DNA of 64,000 nt from Siminovitchia thermophila (GTDB taxonomy: Bacteria; Bacillota; Bacilli; Bacillales; Bacillaceae_C), in contig NZ_JAFBFH010000005.1 of NCBI RefSeq assembly GCF_016909185.1, positions 1 through 64,000 of the forward strand. Reading direction: 5' to 3'. Below, piece by piece: positions 8,331 through 15,893 of this stretch; the first letter of the stretch is position 1; each line of letters starts with the position of its first letter. Made by a program: the position numbers and the translations under genes. Below the pieces are notes generated by a model that worked only from the letters and a program-made list of their open reading frames with translations, did no database searches and was not told where the DNA came from.

Positions 8331-8351
8331 CTATAGTATTCAATACTGTAG
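8331..8351. promoter_or_regulatory. Palindromic operator before the peptide/ABC cluster
   Basis: Nearly perfect inverted repeat: CTATAGTATT and AATACTGTAG around one base, nine of ten positions paired. It lies 23 bases upstream of the peptide ATG and overlaps a possible minus-strand promoter (TTGCAA near 8365-8370 with TACAGT at about 8343-8348). It resembles sites of GntR/YtrA-type regulators of ABC operons in symmetry only; no such regulator is in the window. Confidence 0.55.
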
Positions 8352-8610
8352 CACAATTAAAATTTTTTGCAAATATAAAATATAAAAGTTATTTTATTGG
8401 GAAAACTACTTTTTGGATGGAAAGCCGCTAGTTGATGTTATTACAAATGATATGGGGGAGATAAAAGGTGGATCAGCAATGGCTGAAAAGAGTTCTCTCT
8501 TTATGTAAGCCCTTTAAAAATGTATTGACTTTTATAGTTGAATAAACTAGAATCTGAAAATAAAGAGACAACGTCTTTATATATGTCTTTTAGTTAAAGG
8601 AGGGGAACCT

Positions 8611-9921
8611 ATGTTTGAGGGGCCAACATTGTGGGGGCTTTTGCCCTTGATTATTTTTGTCGTATTGGCGTTTAGAAAATGGCACCCGGTCGTTGCCATT
8701 GCCATAGCAACAATTGTTGGAGCGGTAATGGGCGGGCACGGCATTACATCTATTGCTACACAAACAAAAGAAGGGTTAGGTTCTTTCCTTGCCTATGTCG
8801 GATTAATTATCCTGGCGGGAGCAGGGCTTGGGAAAATTGCGGAAAGAACGGGTGTGGCAGAAAATATTGTCCGCTTTGTCATGCACCGGGTCGGGGTCAA
8901 TACACCGAACAAAGCAATTATTGGAACGATGGCATCATCTGCCTTATTAACCGGTTCCCTCGGAACACTGGCTGGTGCCAATGCGGTCATCGCACCTGTC
9001 GTAATTCCGATTGTTGCATCAGCCGGTCTTTCGTCCAGCGCGGTGGCAATCATTTTTCAAGGGGCTGGTGTGACGGGCTTATGGCTCGGGCCATTTACTC
9101 CACCCATGGTCACTTTTATGGAAATCACCGGCTTGTCATACGGACAGATCGTTTTATATGCAGGTCTGCCATTAGCAGTTGTTATGTGGCTCGTTACTTT
9201 TATTTTTGTGAAAAAGACTTTACCGCAGACATTGCAACAGTTTCCTTACTCAGATGAAGATATTATGCTTTCCAAAAACAGTCAATCAGAGCAACCAGGC
9301 AACGAAAAAGTTAAGAAACAGGCAACTTTCGTCTTTTTGGTGACACTGTTTGCCTTAATTGTGTACGGCATCCTTACGGAAGGCGGGTCAACGTTTGCCA
9401 TTGCCGTAATCGTTATCACTGCCGTAGTGACTGGATTGGCTGGGCGTTTGACACCGAATGAAATAGCGGAACATTTCTTTGAGGGGGCAAAGCCGTTAAT
9501 TTGGCTGTTCTTCCAGTTTGTCTTGTTTTCACCGTTTATTTTTTATATAGAGCAACTTGGCGGGTTTGAAGCGTTGAAAAATCTGCTCATGCCGTTTATT
9601 GAAAAAGGCGGAGACATTACGCTTGTCGCTTTGACCACGATTACGGGTATTGCAGGCATTCCTGGAGCGGCGGTTGCGCAAGTTGTTGTTCTTGATGAAA
9701 TGTTCAAGGGACTTTTCACTTCTGCCGGTATTCCGATCAGTATCTATATCATGGTCCTTCTTGTCGGCTCGCAAATGACCGAAATGCTATATCCGATCGG
9801 AGATACCCTTGGCGCAATGGGAATTGCCCGCTCGAAAGACTTGAAGAGCATGGTCATATTCGGAATCGTGGGGACAGCCGTGATCGTTGCGTTTGTCATT
9901 TTGCGGACTATTATTATATAA
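8611..9921 (+). CDS. Ion-transporter-superfamily permease (Dcu/NhaC/GntP-like)
   Basis: Inner-membrane secondary transporter of 436 residues with about twelve hydrophobic segments, two similar halves and a soluble loop near residues 207-235. Glycine/alanine-rich segments such as GSLGTLAGANAVIAPVV and ITGIAGIPGAAVAQVVV match the re-entrant loops of ion-transporter-superfamily carriers. The substrate is not readable from sequence. It heads a five-gene operon encoding hydrolases and an enolase-type enzyme for modified amino acids, so an N-acyl or N-carbamoyl amino acid, cyclic amide or small peptide is a reasonable guess. The start follows AAAGGAGGGG. Confidence 0.75.
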   Translation: MFEGPTLWGLLPLIIFVVLAFRKWHPVVAIAIATIVGAVMGGHGITSIATQTKEGLGSFLAYVGLIILAGAGLGKIAERTGVAENIVRFVMHRVGVNTPNKAIIGTMASSALLTGSLGTLAGANAVIAPVVIPIVASAGLSSSAVAIIFQGAGVTGLWLGPFTPPMVTFMEITGLSYGQIVLYAGLPLAVVMWLVTFIFVKKTLPQTLQQFPYSDEDIMLSKNSQSEQPGNEKVKKQATFVFLVTLFALIVYGILTEGGSTFAIAVIVITAVVTGLAGRLTPNEIAEHFFEGAKPLIWLFFQFVLFSPFIFYIEQLGGFEALKNLLMPFIEKGGDITLVALTTITGIAGIPGAAVAQVVVLDEMFKGLFTSAGIPISIYIMVLLVGSQMTEMLYPIGDTLGAMGIARSKDLKSMVIFGIVGTAVIVAFVILRTIII

Positions 9922-9935
9922 GGTGAGTGAATGGG

Positions 9936-10727
9936 ATGGATTTTTCATCATATAAACGCCACATTGAAACATTGGCTCAAGAGGCCAGTGGAAAAACCGC
10001 CGTTTATATCTGCACACCTGATGGGGAAATAAAAATCAATGAAGCGGAAAGAATGCAGGCGGCAAGTGTCATAAAAGTACCAATCGTCATGGCCGGTCTC
10101 CATGCTTCTGATCAAGGTATGCTCGATCTTAACAAAAAAGTTGTTGTTCAAGATAAAGTGGCGGGCACGGGTGTACTGAATTATTTATCTGGTAATATGG
10201 AATTAAGTATTTTAAACATGATGACCCTTGCTTTGATTGTATCTGACAATACAGCCTCCAACTTGTTGATCCATGAAATTGGACGAGAAAACATTAACGC
10301 TTTTTGTCAAAAGGCGGGGGCAAGCCAAACAGTTCTTGGTCGTTATTTTATGGATCACGAGGCGATGAAGCGCGGGATCGACAATTACACCTCGGCCGGT
10401 GATATGATCCGTTTTTTCCGGTTAATCGGCCACGAAAACAAACTATTGTCAAATGAAAGCAGAAAAGTCATTTATCAAATGTTAGAAAATCAGCAATTTA
10501 GGGAGAAGCTTGCAGCACACCAGGCCATGTTTCATGACAAGGTATCAATCGCCAACAAGACGGGAGAGTTAAACGGCATTCAGCATGATGTCGGGATGTT
10601 TACCTTTGAAAATAGACAGGTGTATGCTGCGATATTATCTTCCAACTGGAACAACAATTATCAGGGCCGGGAGTTTATTTCGCAGATCGGCAAACTGACG
10701 ATTGAATACATGACGGCCACTGAATAA
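9936..10727 (+). CDS. Cytoplasmic class A beta-lactamase-like serine hydrolase
   Basis: 263 residues of the penicillin-interacting serine hydrolase fold. All three motifs are present: Ser44-Val-Ile-Lys47 (SxxK), Ser103-Asp104-Asn105 (SDN) and Lys208-Thr-Gly210 (KTG). There is no signal peptide or lipobox, so unlike PenP it should act inside the cell, arguing for an amide or lactam metabolite rather than an antibiotic. The ATG at 9936 is preferred over an in-frame GTG at 9927 because AAGGTGAG lies correctly only for the former. It follows the permease stop by 14 bases in the same operon. Confidence 0.82.
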   Translation: MDFSSYKRHIETLAQEASGKTAVYICTPDGEIKINEAERMQAASVIKVPIVMAGLHASDQGMLDLNKKVVVQDKVAGTGVLNYLSGNMELSILNMMTLALIVSDNTASNLLIHEIGRENINAFCQKAGASQTVLGRYFMDHEAMKRGIDNYTSAGDMIRFFRLIGHENKLLSNESRKVIYQMLENQQFREKLAAHQAMFHDKVSIANKTGELNGIQHDVGMFTFENRQVYAAILSSNWNNNYQGREFISQIGKLTIEYMTATE

Positions 10728-10741
10728 AAAGGGAGAGTCTT

Positions 10742-12040
10742 ATGAATATCCGAGTCGCGGCTTTTGGTACGAAGGAAACAGTAAAAGGGTTGGAGAATTA
10801 CAGCAAGTTGTTTTCTAATATTTCTATCGTTCCGTTCACGTATCAACAGCCAAAAGAATGTGTAGATTTGGTGGAAGAAGCCTATACGTGCGACGTGTTC
10901 TTGTTTGCCGGCCCTGTGCCTTATCTGTATGCCAAAAATGCCTTGGAACAAATGAATGTCCCTTATACTCACGTGCCGTTTGATGAATTGATGGTTTCAC
11001 ATACATTCTTTTTATTGGCGACGGAATATCAAATGGCGATTCGCAGGCTTTCCATTGATATTATGAACCCGGCGCATGTGACAGAAGTATTGAACGATCT
11101 TGGGATGGAGCAAAAAGATATTTTTATCCATGATATTCATGAAATTCCGGGTTTGGACATTGCGGAAATTGTCAAGCGCCATCAACAGCTTTGGGATCAA
11201 GAGGCGATTGACTTTGTATTAACAAGTATCGATGCAGTCGCCCAAGCATTGAAAGAGCTGAACATTCCTTGTCTGAAAATGCCGATTCCGAAGAAAAACT
11301 TTTTGCATGGCTTGCAAGAAGCTAAAACGCTCGGACAAATAAAGCTGAGTGAAACGTCCCGGATCGTGATGGGGCTCGTGAAAATTAAAAATTTGGACCG
11401 CGTATCGGACAGTCTGGGAGATTTTCAATTTGAGCAATTGTTATTGGCTTTTCATCAAATACTGCTGAATTACACTCATAAAATGGACTTCTCTTTATAT
11501 AAGGGCCATTATCATCAGTTCATCATTTTTGGGACAAAAGGCAGCTTCGACAAGCTGATTTCGGATAATCATTTGTCCTGTTTTGTAAAAGAAATAGAAA
11601 AGAAATTAAACATTACAGTTGCCGTCGGATTTGGTTCCGGACTGACGGCAAGGCAGGCGGAACATAATGCCCAAAGTGCGTTACAACGCGCATTGGAAGA
11701 AGATGAAAGTATTTGCTATTTATACAACGAGTCAGGAGCTTATATTTATTTGCTGAACGAGGAAGAGGATGTCAACAAAGAATCATTGATGAACGCATTG
11801 CTTACTTGTGGGCTGACGCTTGAAACAGCGTCCAGATTTGCCGACTTTTTATTGCTTCGTCAATTCCGCCCCTTCACTTCCCAGGAGTACGCTGAGTACG
11901 CGAACGTAACAACGAGAACCGCTGCGCGTCTCATTAAAAAAATGACAGACACTGGCGTGCTTGAATCGGTTGGCGAAAGAAAGATTCACGATATGGGAAG
12001 GCCAAGGGCAATTTATCAAATAAAGGAGAATTTCAATTGA
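10742..12040 (+). CDS. Multidomain transcriptional regulator with winged-helix C-terminus
   Basis: 432 residues with three regions. The first (about 1-170, starting NIRVAAFGTKE) looks like an alpha/beta sensor domain. The middle (about 205-335) contains AVGFGSGLTARQAEHNAQSALQRA, the style of degenerate GGDEF/cyclase-like domains in bacterial regulators. The C-terminal about 70 residues look like a winged helix (TTRTAARLIKKMTDTGVLES). It is embedded in the operon, 14 bases after the hydrolase and overlapping the next gene, so it probably autoregulates the cluster in response to a pathway metabolite. No named family was recognised; the domain reading is by eye. Confidence 0.65.
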   Translation: MNIRVAAFGTKETVKGLENYSKLFSNISIVPFTYQQPKECVDLVEEAYTCDVFLFAGPVPYLYAKNALEQMNVPYTHVPFDELMVSHTFFLLATEYQMAIRRLSIDIMNPAHVTEVLNDLGMEQKDIFIHDIHEIPGLDIAEIVKRHQQLWDQEAIDFVLTSIDAVAQALKELNIPCLKMPIPKKNFLHGLQEAKTLGQIKLSETSRIVMGLVKIKNLDRVSDSLGDFQFEQLLLAFHQILLNYTHKMDFSLYKGHYHQFIIFGTKGSFDKLISDNHLSCFVKEIEKKLNITVAVGFGSGLTARQAEHNAQSALQRALEEDESICYLYNESGAYIYLLNEEEDVNKESLMNALLTCGLTLETASRFADFLLLRQFRPFTSQEYAEYANVTTRTAARLIKKMTDTGVLESVGERKIHDMGRPRAIYQIKENFN

Positions 12041-13149
12041 GTCATCACATCAAAGAGGTTAATACGTACATTGTTGAAGTGCCATTAGTAAATGAGTGGA
12101 AAATATCGCTTTACTCTTCTAAAGTGAGACAACATGCCATTGTGGAAGTAGTCACTGAAGATGGAGTTAAAGGGTACGGAGAAGCATCTCCTTCTCCTGC
12201 GTTCATGGGCGAAACGGCGGAAACAATTAAGCTGGTGAATGATCAATATTTGGCTCCTGTTATCACTGGACTGCCGCTCCAATCGTTGAGTCAAATCCAT
12301 AGGAATATGGATCAGACGATTTATGGCCAAAGTGCCGCAAAATCTGCGATTGATATCGCCATCCACGATGCTTGGGGAAAAATGGAAAATAAACCTGTAT
12401 ACGATCTTGTTGGCGGGCTTTACCGGGAAGAAATTCCTTTGACTTATGTGATTGGAATGAAAAGTGACGAAGAAGCCTATGAAGAGGCTGTAAAAGTAAT
12501 GAATCTCGGGTTCCAAACAATCAAAATCAAAGTTGGAAAGGACCCTGTCAGGGATATACGTGTAGTCCAATCAATCAGACAAGCCATTAAAGACAACAAG
12601 AAAGATGTTCGCATCCGTCTGGACGGGAACCAGGGATATCATGTAGCGGACGCGATCAAAGTAATCAGAGAACTGGAAGAGACAGGTGACTTGAAATCAG
12701 TTGAACAGCCAATTGAAAAGTGGAATATATTCGGATTGAAAGAAATAAGAAGTGCAGTCAAAACGCCTATCATGGCGGATGAGCTGGTATTCTCCATTCA
12801 TGATATGACTAATATTATCAAAATCGGCTGTGCCGATATTGTCAACTTGAAAATTTGTAAAGTCGGGGGAATCCACCAAGCTAAAAAAATTGCCGGAATG
12901 GCGGAAGCAGCAGGAATGACTTGCACAATCGGCAGCAACCTGGAGCTGGGCATCGGGATCGCAGCCAGCATGCATGTCGCAGCCAGCACTCCGGTTATAG
13001 TAAATCCGAGTGATTTTATATGTGGCGCTTATCTGCATGAACATGATATCGTCCAAACCCCTATGTGGGATTTAGTGGAAGACGGTAAAATCAGAGTCAG
13101 CAACGCAGCCGGACTTGGCGTTCATTTGGCGGAAGACCTAATCAAATAA
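12037..13149 (+). CDS. Enolase-superfamily enzyme, muconate lactonising/dipeptide epimerase subgroup
   Basis: 370 residues with the full MLE-subgroup active site: Lys163-x-Lys165 (KIKVG), metal ligands Asp196 (RLDGNQGY), Glu223 (EQP) and Asp248 (ADE), and the opposite-face Lys272 (NLKICKVGG). Such enzymes racemise or cyclise carboxylates by alpha-proton abstraction. The neighbouring M20 amidase suggests epimerisation of an N-substituted amino acid or dipeptide, but cycloisomerase chemistry cannot be excluded. It starts with TTG at 12037 behind AAGGAGAATTTCAA and overlaps the regulator stop by four bases, so it is translationally coupled. It is distinct from the second enolase homolog at 39.5 kb. 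Confidence 0.85.
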   Translation: MSHHIKEVNTYIVEVPLVNEWKISLYSSKVRQHAIVEVVTEDGVKGYGEASPSPAFMGETAETIKLVNDQYLAPVITGLPLQSLSQIHRNMDQTIYGQSAAKSAIDIAIHDAWGKMENKPVYDLVGGLYREEIPLTYVIGMKSDEEAYEEAVKVMNLGFQTIKIKVGKDPVRDIRVVQSIRQAIKDNKKDVRIRLDGNQGYHVADAIKVIRELEETGDLKSVEQPIEKWNIFGLKEIRSAVKTPIMADELVFSIHDMTNIIKIGCADIVNLKICKVGGIHQAKKIAGMAEAAGMTCTIGSNLELGIGIAASMHVAASTPVIVNPSDFICGAYLHEHDIVQTPMWDLVEDGKIRVSNAAGLGVHLAEDLIK

Positions 13150-13195
13150 AATGTTCGGCAGTTCTCTTTAAATCACGAATGAGAAAGGTGTTACA

Positions 13196-14428
13196 ATGAG
13201 AATCAATATAGATCGGCTTATGAGTGATATAGAACGTTATGGAACATATGGTTTAGATCCAAAGGGCGGGTTGACCCGCCCCAGTTTCAGCGAGCCGGAT
13301 TATCAAGTGAGAGAATTATTTATGAAAGAACTAAAGGAGATGGGGCTCGCGGTATATGTCGACCCGATCGCAAATATATGGGGACGCTGGAGCGGTGAAG
13401 ATACCTCTAAAAAATCCATCGTAATCGGGTCCCATCTCGATACTGTTCCAAATGGCGGCATGTTTGACGGTGCTTTGGGCGTCTTGGTGGCAAAAGAAAT
13501 CATGAAAACGATCATCGAGCATGAGGTTCCATTAAAGCACACATTGGAAATTGTCTCCTTTACAGCAGAGGAGCCCAACGACTTTAACCTTTCTACGATG
13601 GGAAGCAGAACTTTTACCGGCAAACTGACAAAAGAAGATCTAATGACAGTTACCGATTCAAAAGGGACGAAATTGAAAGATGCTGTTGAAAAAGCTGGCG
13701 GTTCATTGGAACGTCTCCCTATTGAAAAAGACGATATCGCGGCATTCGTGGAGCTTCATATTGAGCAGGGGAAACGGCTCGAATCAGCAGAACTTCCAGT
13801 AGGGGTTGTCGATCGGATCGTTGGAATCTACAGGGATAAAGTCACGATTATTGGCGAATCGAATCACTCGGGCACAACGATGATGAACGACCGGTTTGAT
13901 GCTTTGACCGCAGCTTCCGAGATGATACTCGCGGTAGAAACAATTTTGAGAAATCATGGCACTGATGCAGTGGCCACAATCGGCAAATTGGATGTTTTTC
14001 CGAATGCGGCGAATATTATACCCGGAAAAGTAGATATGGTGCTTGAAATCCGTTCCGGAACGGCAGCGGAACGGATAGAGTTGAAAAAAATGATCTATCA
14101 AAAATGGGATGAAGTTATAGACAGACGGAAAGTGAGCATCAACGTTGTCAATATACTCGATCAACAAGAATGCCAATTTGATGAACAAATCGTTCAGTGG
14201 ATTCAAGAGTCTGCCAAGGATCTTCAAATCCCTTACACAACATTTTCATCCATGGCCGGCCATGATGCCACGCATATGGCGGACGTGGCAAAAACAGCCA
14301 TGATTTTTGTAAAAAGCATCAATGGCAAAAGCCACTGTCCCGAAGAATTCAGCAAAAAAGAAGACATTGAACAGGCCGCAAATGTGATGCTGAACGCCGT
14401 ACTAAACATAGATCAAAAACTATCGTAG
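13196..14428 (+). CDS. M20 family amidase, N-carbamoyl-L-amino acid hydrolase type
   Basis: Zinc-dependent amidohydrolase of the HyuC/AllC group, 410 residues, as usual for the family. Metal and substrate motifs are in order: GSHLDTVPNGGMFDGALGV (His, Asp), AEEPNDF (Glu), VELHIEQG (His), the dimerisation-domain GESNHSGTTMM and late GHDATHMA. The family cleaves carbamoyl groups from amino acids or ureido groups from allantoate. With the enolase-type epimerase and serine hydrolase in the same operon, stereo-inverting salvage of N-carbamoyl or N-acyl amino acids is likely. The allantoate alternative deserves thought because urate genes are 8 kb away, but the operon partners do not fit it. Confidence 0.85.
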   Translation: MRINIDRLMSDIERYGTYGLDPKGGLTRPSFSEPDYQVRELFMKELKEMGLAVYVDPIANIWGRWSGEDTSKKSIVIGSHLDTVPNGGMFDGALGVLVAKEIMKTIIEHEVPLKHTLEIVSFTAEEPNDFNLSTMGSRTFTGKLTKEDLMTVTDSKGTKLKDAVEKAGGSLERLPIEKDDIAAFVELHIEQGKRLESAELPVGVVDRIVGIYRDKVTIIGESNHSGTTMMNDRFDALTAASEMILAVETILRNHGTDAVATIGKLDVFPNAANIIPGKVDMVLEIRSGTAAERIELKKMIYQKWDEVIDRRKVSINVVNILDQQECQFDEQIVQWIQESAKDLQIPYTTFSSMAGHDATHMADVAKTAMIFVKSINGKSHCPEEFSKKEDIEQAANVMLNAVLNIDQKLS

Positions 14429-14499
14429 CAGGAAGGTTAAGTGGAAGTTATAGAAAGCTTTCTTTTAATGACTTGAGCGCCAATTTGTGAAGGGGAGGC

Positions 14500-14800
14500 T
14501 GATCACCCTCCAAAAAACCAATACAAAGCCAAGCATGTTATTTTGGCTACGGGAGCGTTGGTCACATTGGCTGAGAAAATCGGTGTAGATACGGAGTAAG
14601 GAAGAGAACCGAGAATCAAAACAGTCGTACAAGTAGATTTGGCAGGTAAACAATCATCGACGGGATCTGGACTGCAGGAACCGTTGCCGACGTCAGTGTC
14701 CATACAATCGTCTCGGCAGGTGACGGTGCCAAAGTTGCCAACAATGTCATCTCCGAATGGAAGAGAAGCGCTACGTCACTCATGATGTGCTCAAAGGTTA
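14500..14800 (+). pseudogene. Decayed thioredoxin reductase-like flavoprotein gene
   Basis: Two pieces of the C-terminal half of a pyridine nucleotide-disulfide oxidoreductase can be read in different frames. From 14522 there is YKAKHVILATGAL ending in a TAA at 14597. From 14653 there is IIDGIWTAGTVADVSVHTIV then SAGDGAKVANNVISEWKR. The second carries the conserved G-(I/L)-(W/F)-AAGD-like and SAGDGA FAD-site motifs. The N-terminal half is absent, frames are broken and there is no ribosome site, so this is a relic. Confidence 0.75.
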
Positions 14801-14850
14801 TATAATAGATTGGAAGAAAAAAGAGGATGTCCCATTTTAGACCTTCCCCT

Positions 14851-14990
14851 TTAGATGAACCCTTTTTCTTTCAGGCTGCTATATTCGCCAGTTGCATTCA
14901 CTATGACATGATCCAGCAATTCAATTCCTAATATCCTGCCAGCTTCAACTAATCGCTTAGTTACCTCTACATCTTCCCGGGATAATGTTG
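14851..14990 (-). pseudogene. C-terminal fragment of a RadC (JAB/MPN) homolog
   Basis: Reading leftwards from about 14985 to a TAA at 14851-14853 gives [19 protein letters not shown], then [20 protein letters not shown] and KGFI. This is the conserved end of RadC proteins (SREDIxVTKRLxxAGxxLGIxLLDHxI). The upstream catalytic HxH part is missing; the frame runs instead into the hairpin-rich DNA at 15.0-15.2 kb, so the gene was cut at about 14990. RadC paralogs are common in mobile elements. Confidence 0.8.
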
Positions 14991-15002
14991 GCGAAAACGA
15001 GA

Positions 15003-15225
15003 GTCAAGGGTCGGCTTGCCTTTTCGCCCGCCCTTGACCGAGTTATGAGCCAATCATTACACTTAGGAGACACAAAGAAGGATATCCCTAGGTAGGAGGA
15101 ACGCTTTTTCGAGTTTTCATATTCGAGAAAAAACAAATGAAGCGAATTAGGCAGATTCGGCCAACATGTTTTTGGTTGGCCGGATCCCCGGAATGAGTGT
15201 ACTATTTTCATGAAATGAAAATAGT
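15003..15225. repeat. Block of four stem-loops, possible structured RNA or mobile DNA
   Basis: Four hairpins follow one another: GTCAAGGG/CCCTTGAC (15003-15038); CTTTTTCGA/TCGAGAAAAA, imperfect (15104-15132); CGGCCAAC/GTTGGCCG (15158-15182); and ACTATTTTCAT/ATGAAAATAGT, perfect 11-bp stem with GAA loop (15201-15225). A minus-strand open frame covers the block (15304 to 14957) but shows no family. The density of perfect stems in about 220 bases exceeds what ordinary spacer shows. It may be a structured RNA, a miniature mobile element, or the element that truncated radC. Confidence 0.55.
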
Positions 15226-15374
15226 CAGTTTGTTGAAGCTCGATGCCGAAAACAAACCGTCCACTCTTTTGTGTTTTCTCTCTCCTCCAAAAAGCAGTCA
15301 TCATAGCTGAAAATAAATCATGTATATAAAAATTTTTTAGGTTGTACTTTTATTATTAAACCCCTCTTTATTAT

Positions 15375-15439
15375 TTACATATTCAAAATACCACTAATAA
15401 CCGGTTAATTAGTAAATAGTTTAGGACTTGAATATGTAA
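15375..15439. promoter_or_regulatory. Nested inverted repeats upstream of the 115-residue protein
   Basis: A perfect 12-base inverted repeat TTACATATTCAA (15375-15386) and TTGAATATGTAA (15428-15439) encloses a second near-palindrome centred on ACCGGT (15394-15412). The right arm ends 24 bases before the start codon. In RNA the arms would form a long stem just ahead of the ribosome site; in DNA they could be paired operators. The motif CCTCTTTAT at 15363-15371 recurs at 16559-16567 upstream of the small gene at 16.6 kb and may be a promoter element. Confidence 0.6.
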
Positions 15440-15463
15440 GAAATTAAAAGAGGAGGAATTAAT

Positions 15464-15811
15464 ATGAAAAATAATGAACAAATCCAACCATTTGTGACAT
15501 GCTATGGGAATAATGGGATAGCTAAAATTGAAGATCGTGGAGGAGGAACCCTATGGTGGTACGTCAAACCAGGCTTTAGTACGCTCTATTCCTTTATTGG
15601 CGAAATCACGATCAAAGACGGAGCTAGATTTATAGCTTCACTCCCTGTAAGTGGAATGGGGCAACCATATAAAGCCCTATCCGGCTTCAAAGGAGGAGGA
15701 CCAAAAACCAAAGGAAAAACTTACAAAGCAGTATTTACTGGGGTAGCGAGGGACAATCAAGGCACTTCAAGTTTTGTAGTACCAAAATGTGAAACAGCAT
15801 ATCGCAATTAA
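15464..15811 (+). CDS. Hypothetical protein, 115 residues
   Basis: No family was recognised. The protein is soluble, glycine-rich and basic, with an aromatic patch (GGGTLWWYVKPGFSTLYSF, residues about 26-44) and a lysine/glycine stretch (FKGGGPKTKGKTYKAVFTG). There is no signal peptide, membrane segment or cysteine pair; only two Cys (residues about 13 and 109). The ATG follows AGAGGAGGAATTAAT, a strong site. It sits behind the nested inverted repeats at 15375-15439 and is closed by its own terminator. Gene order places it upstream of the two-piece sigma factor, so it is a candidate target of that factor, which is inference. Confidence 0.7.
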   Translation: MKNNEQIQPFVTCYGNNGIAKIEDRGGGTLWWYVKPGFSTLYSFIGEITIKDGARFIASLPVSGMGQPYKALSGFKGGGPKTKGKTYKAVFTGVARDNQGTSSFVVPKCETAYRN

Positions 15812-15817
15812 TGAAAA

Positions 15818-15844
15818 AACTAAGCCATCTTGGCTTAGTTTTTT
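15818..15844 (+). terminator. Terminator after the 115-residue protein
   Basis: AACTAAGCCA/TGGCTTAGTT, perfect 10-bp stem with TCT loop followed by T residues, seven bases past the stop. Confidence 0.9.
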
Positions 15845-15893
15845 GTTATTATAAAATTAAAGCCATCTAATTTTAAGAGAGGGGATGAGGGTA

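Noticed and set aside
13196-14428. M20 enzyme considered as allantoate amidohydrolase of the urate pathway
   Set aside because: Possible by family, but it lies in a different operon with an epimerase-type and beta-lactamase-type enzyme; no allantoinase or ureidoglycolate genes are nearby.
15003-15225. Hairpin block considered as a group II intron remnant
   Set aside because: No domain V motif or intron-encoded protein was found.
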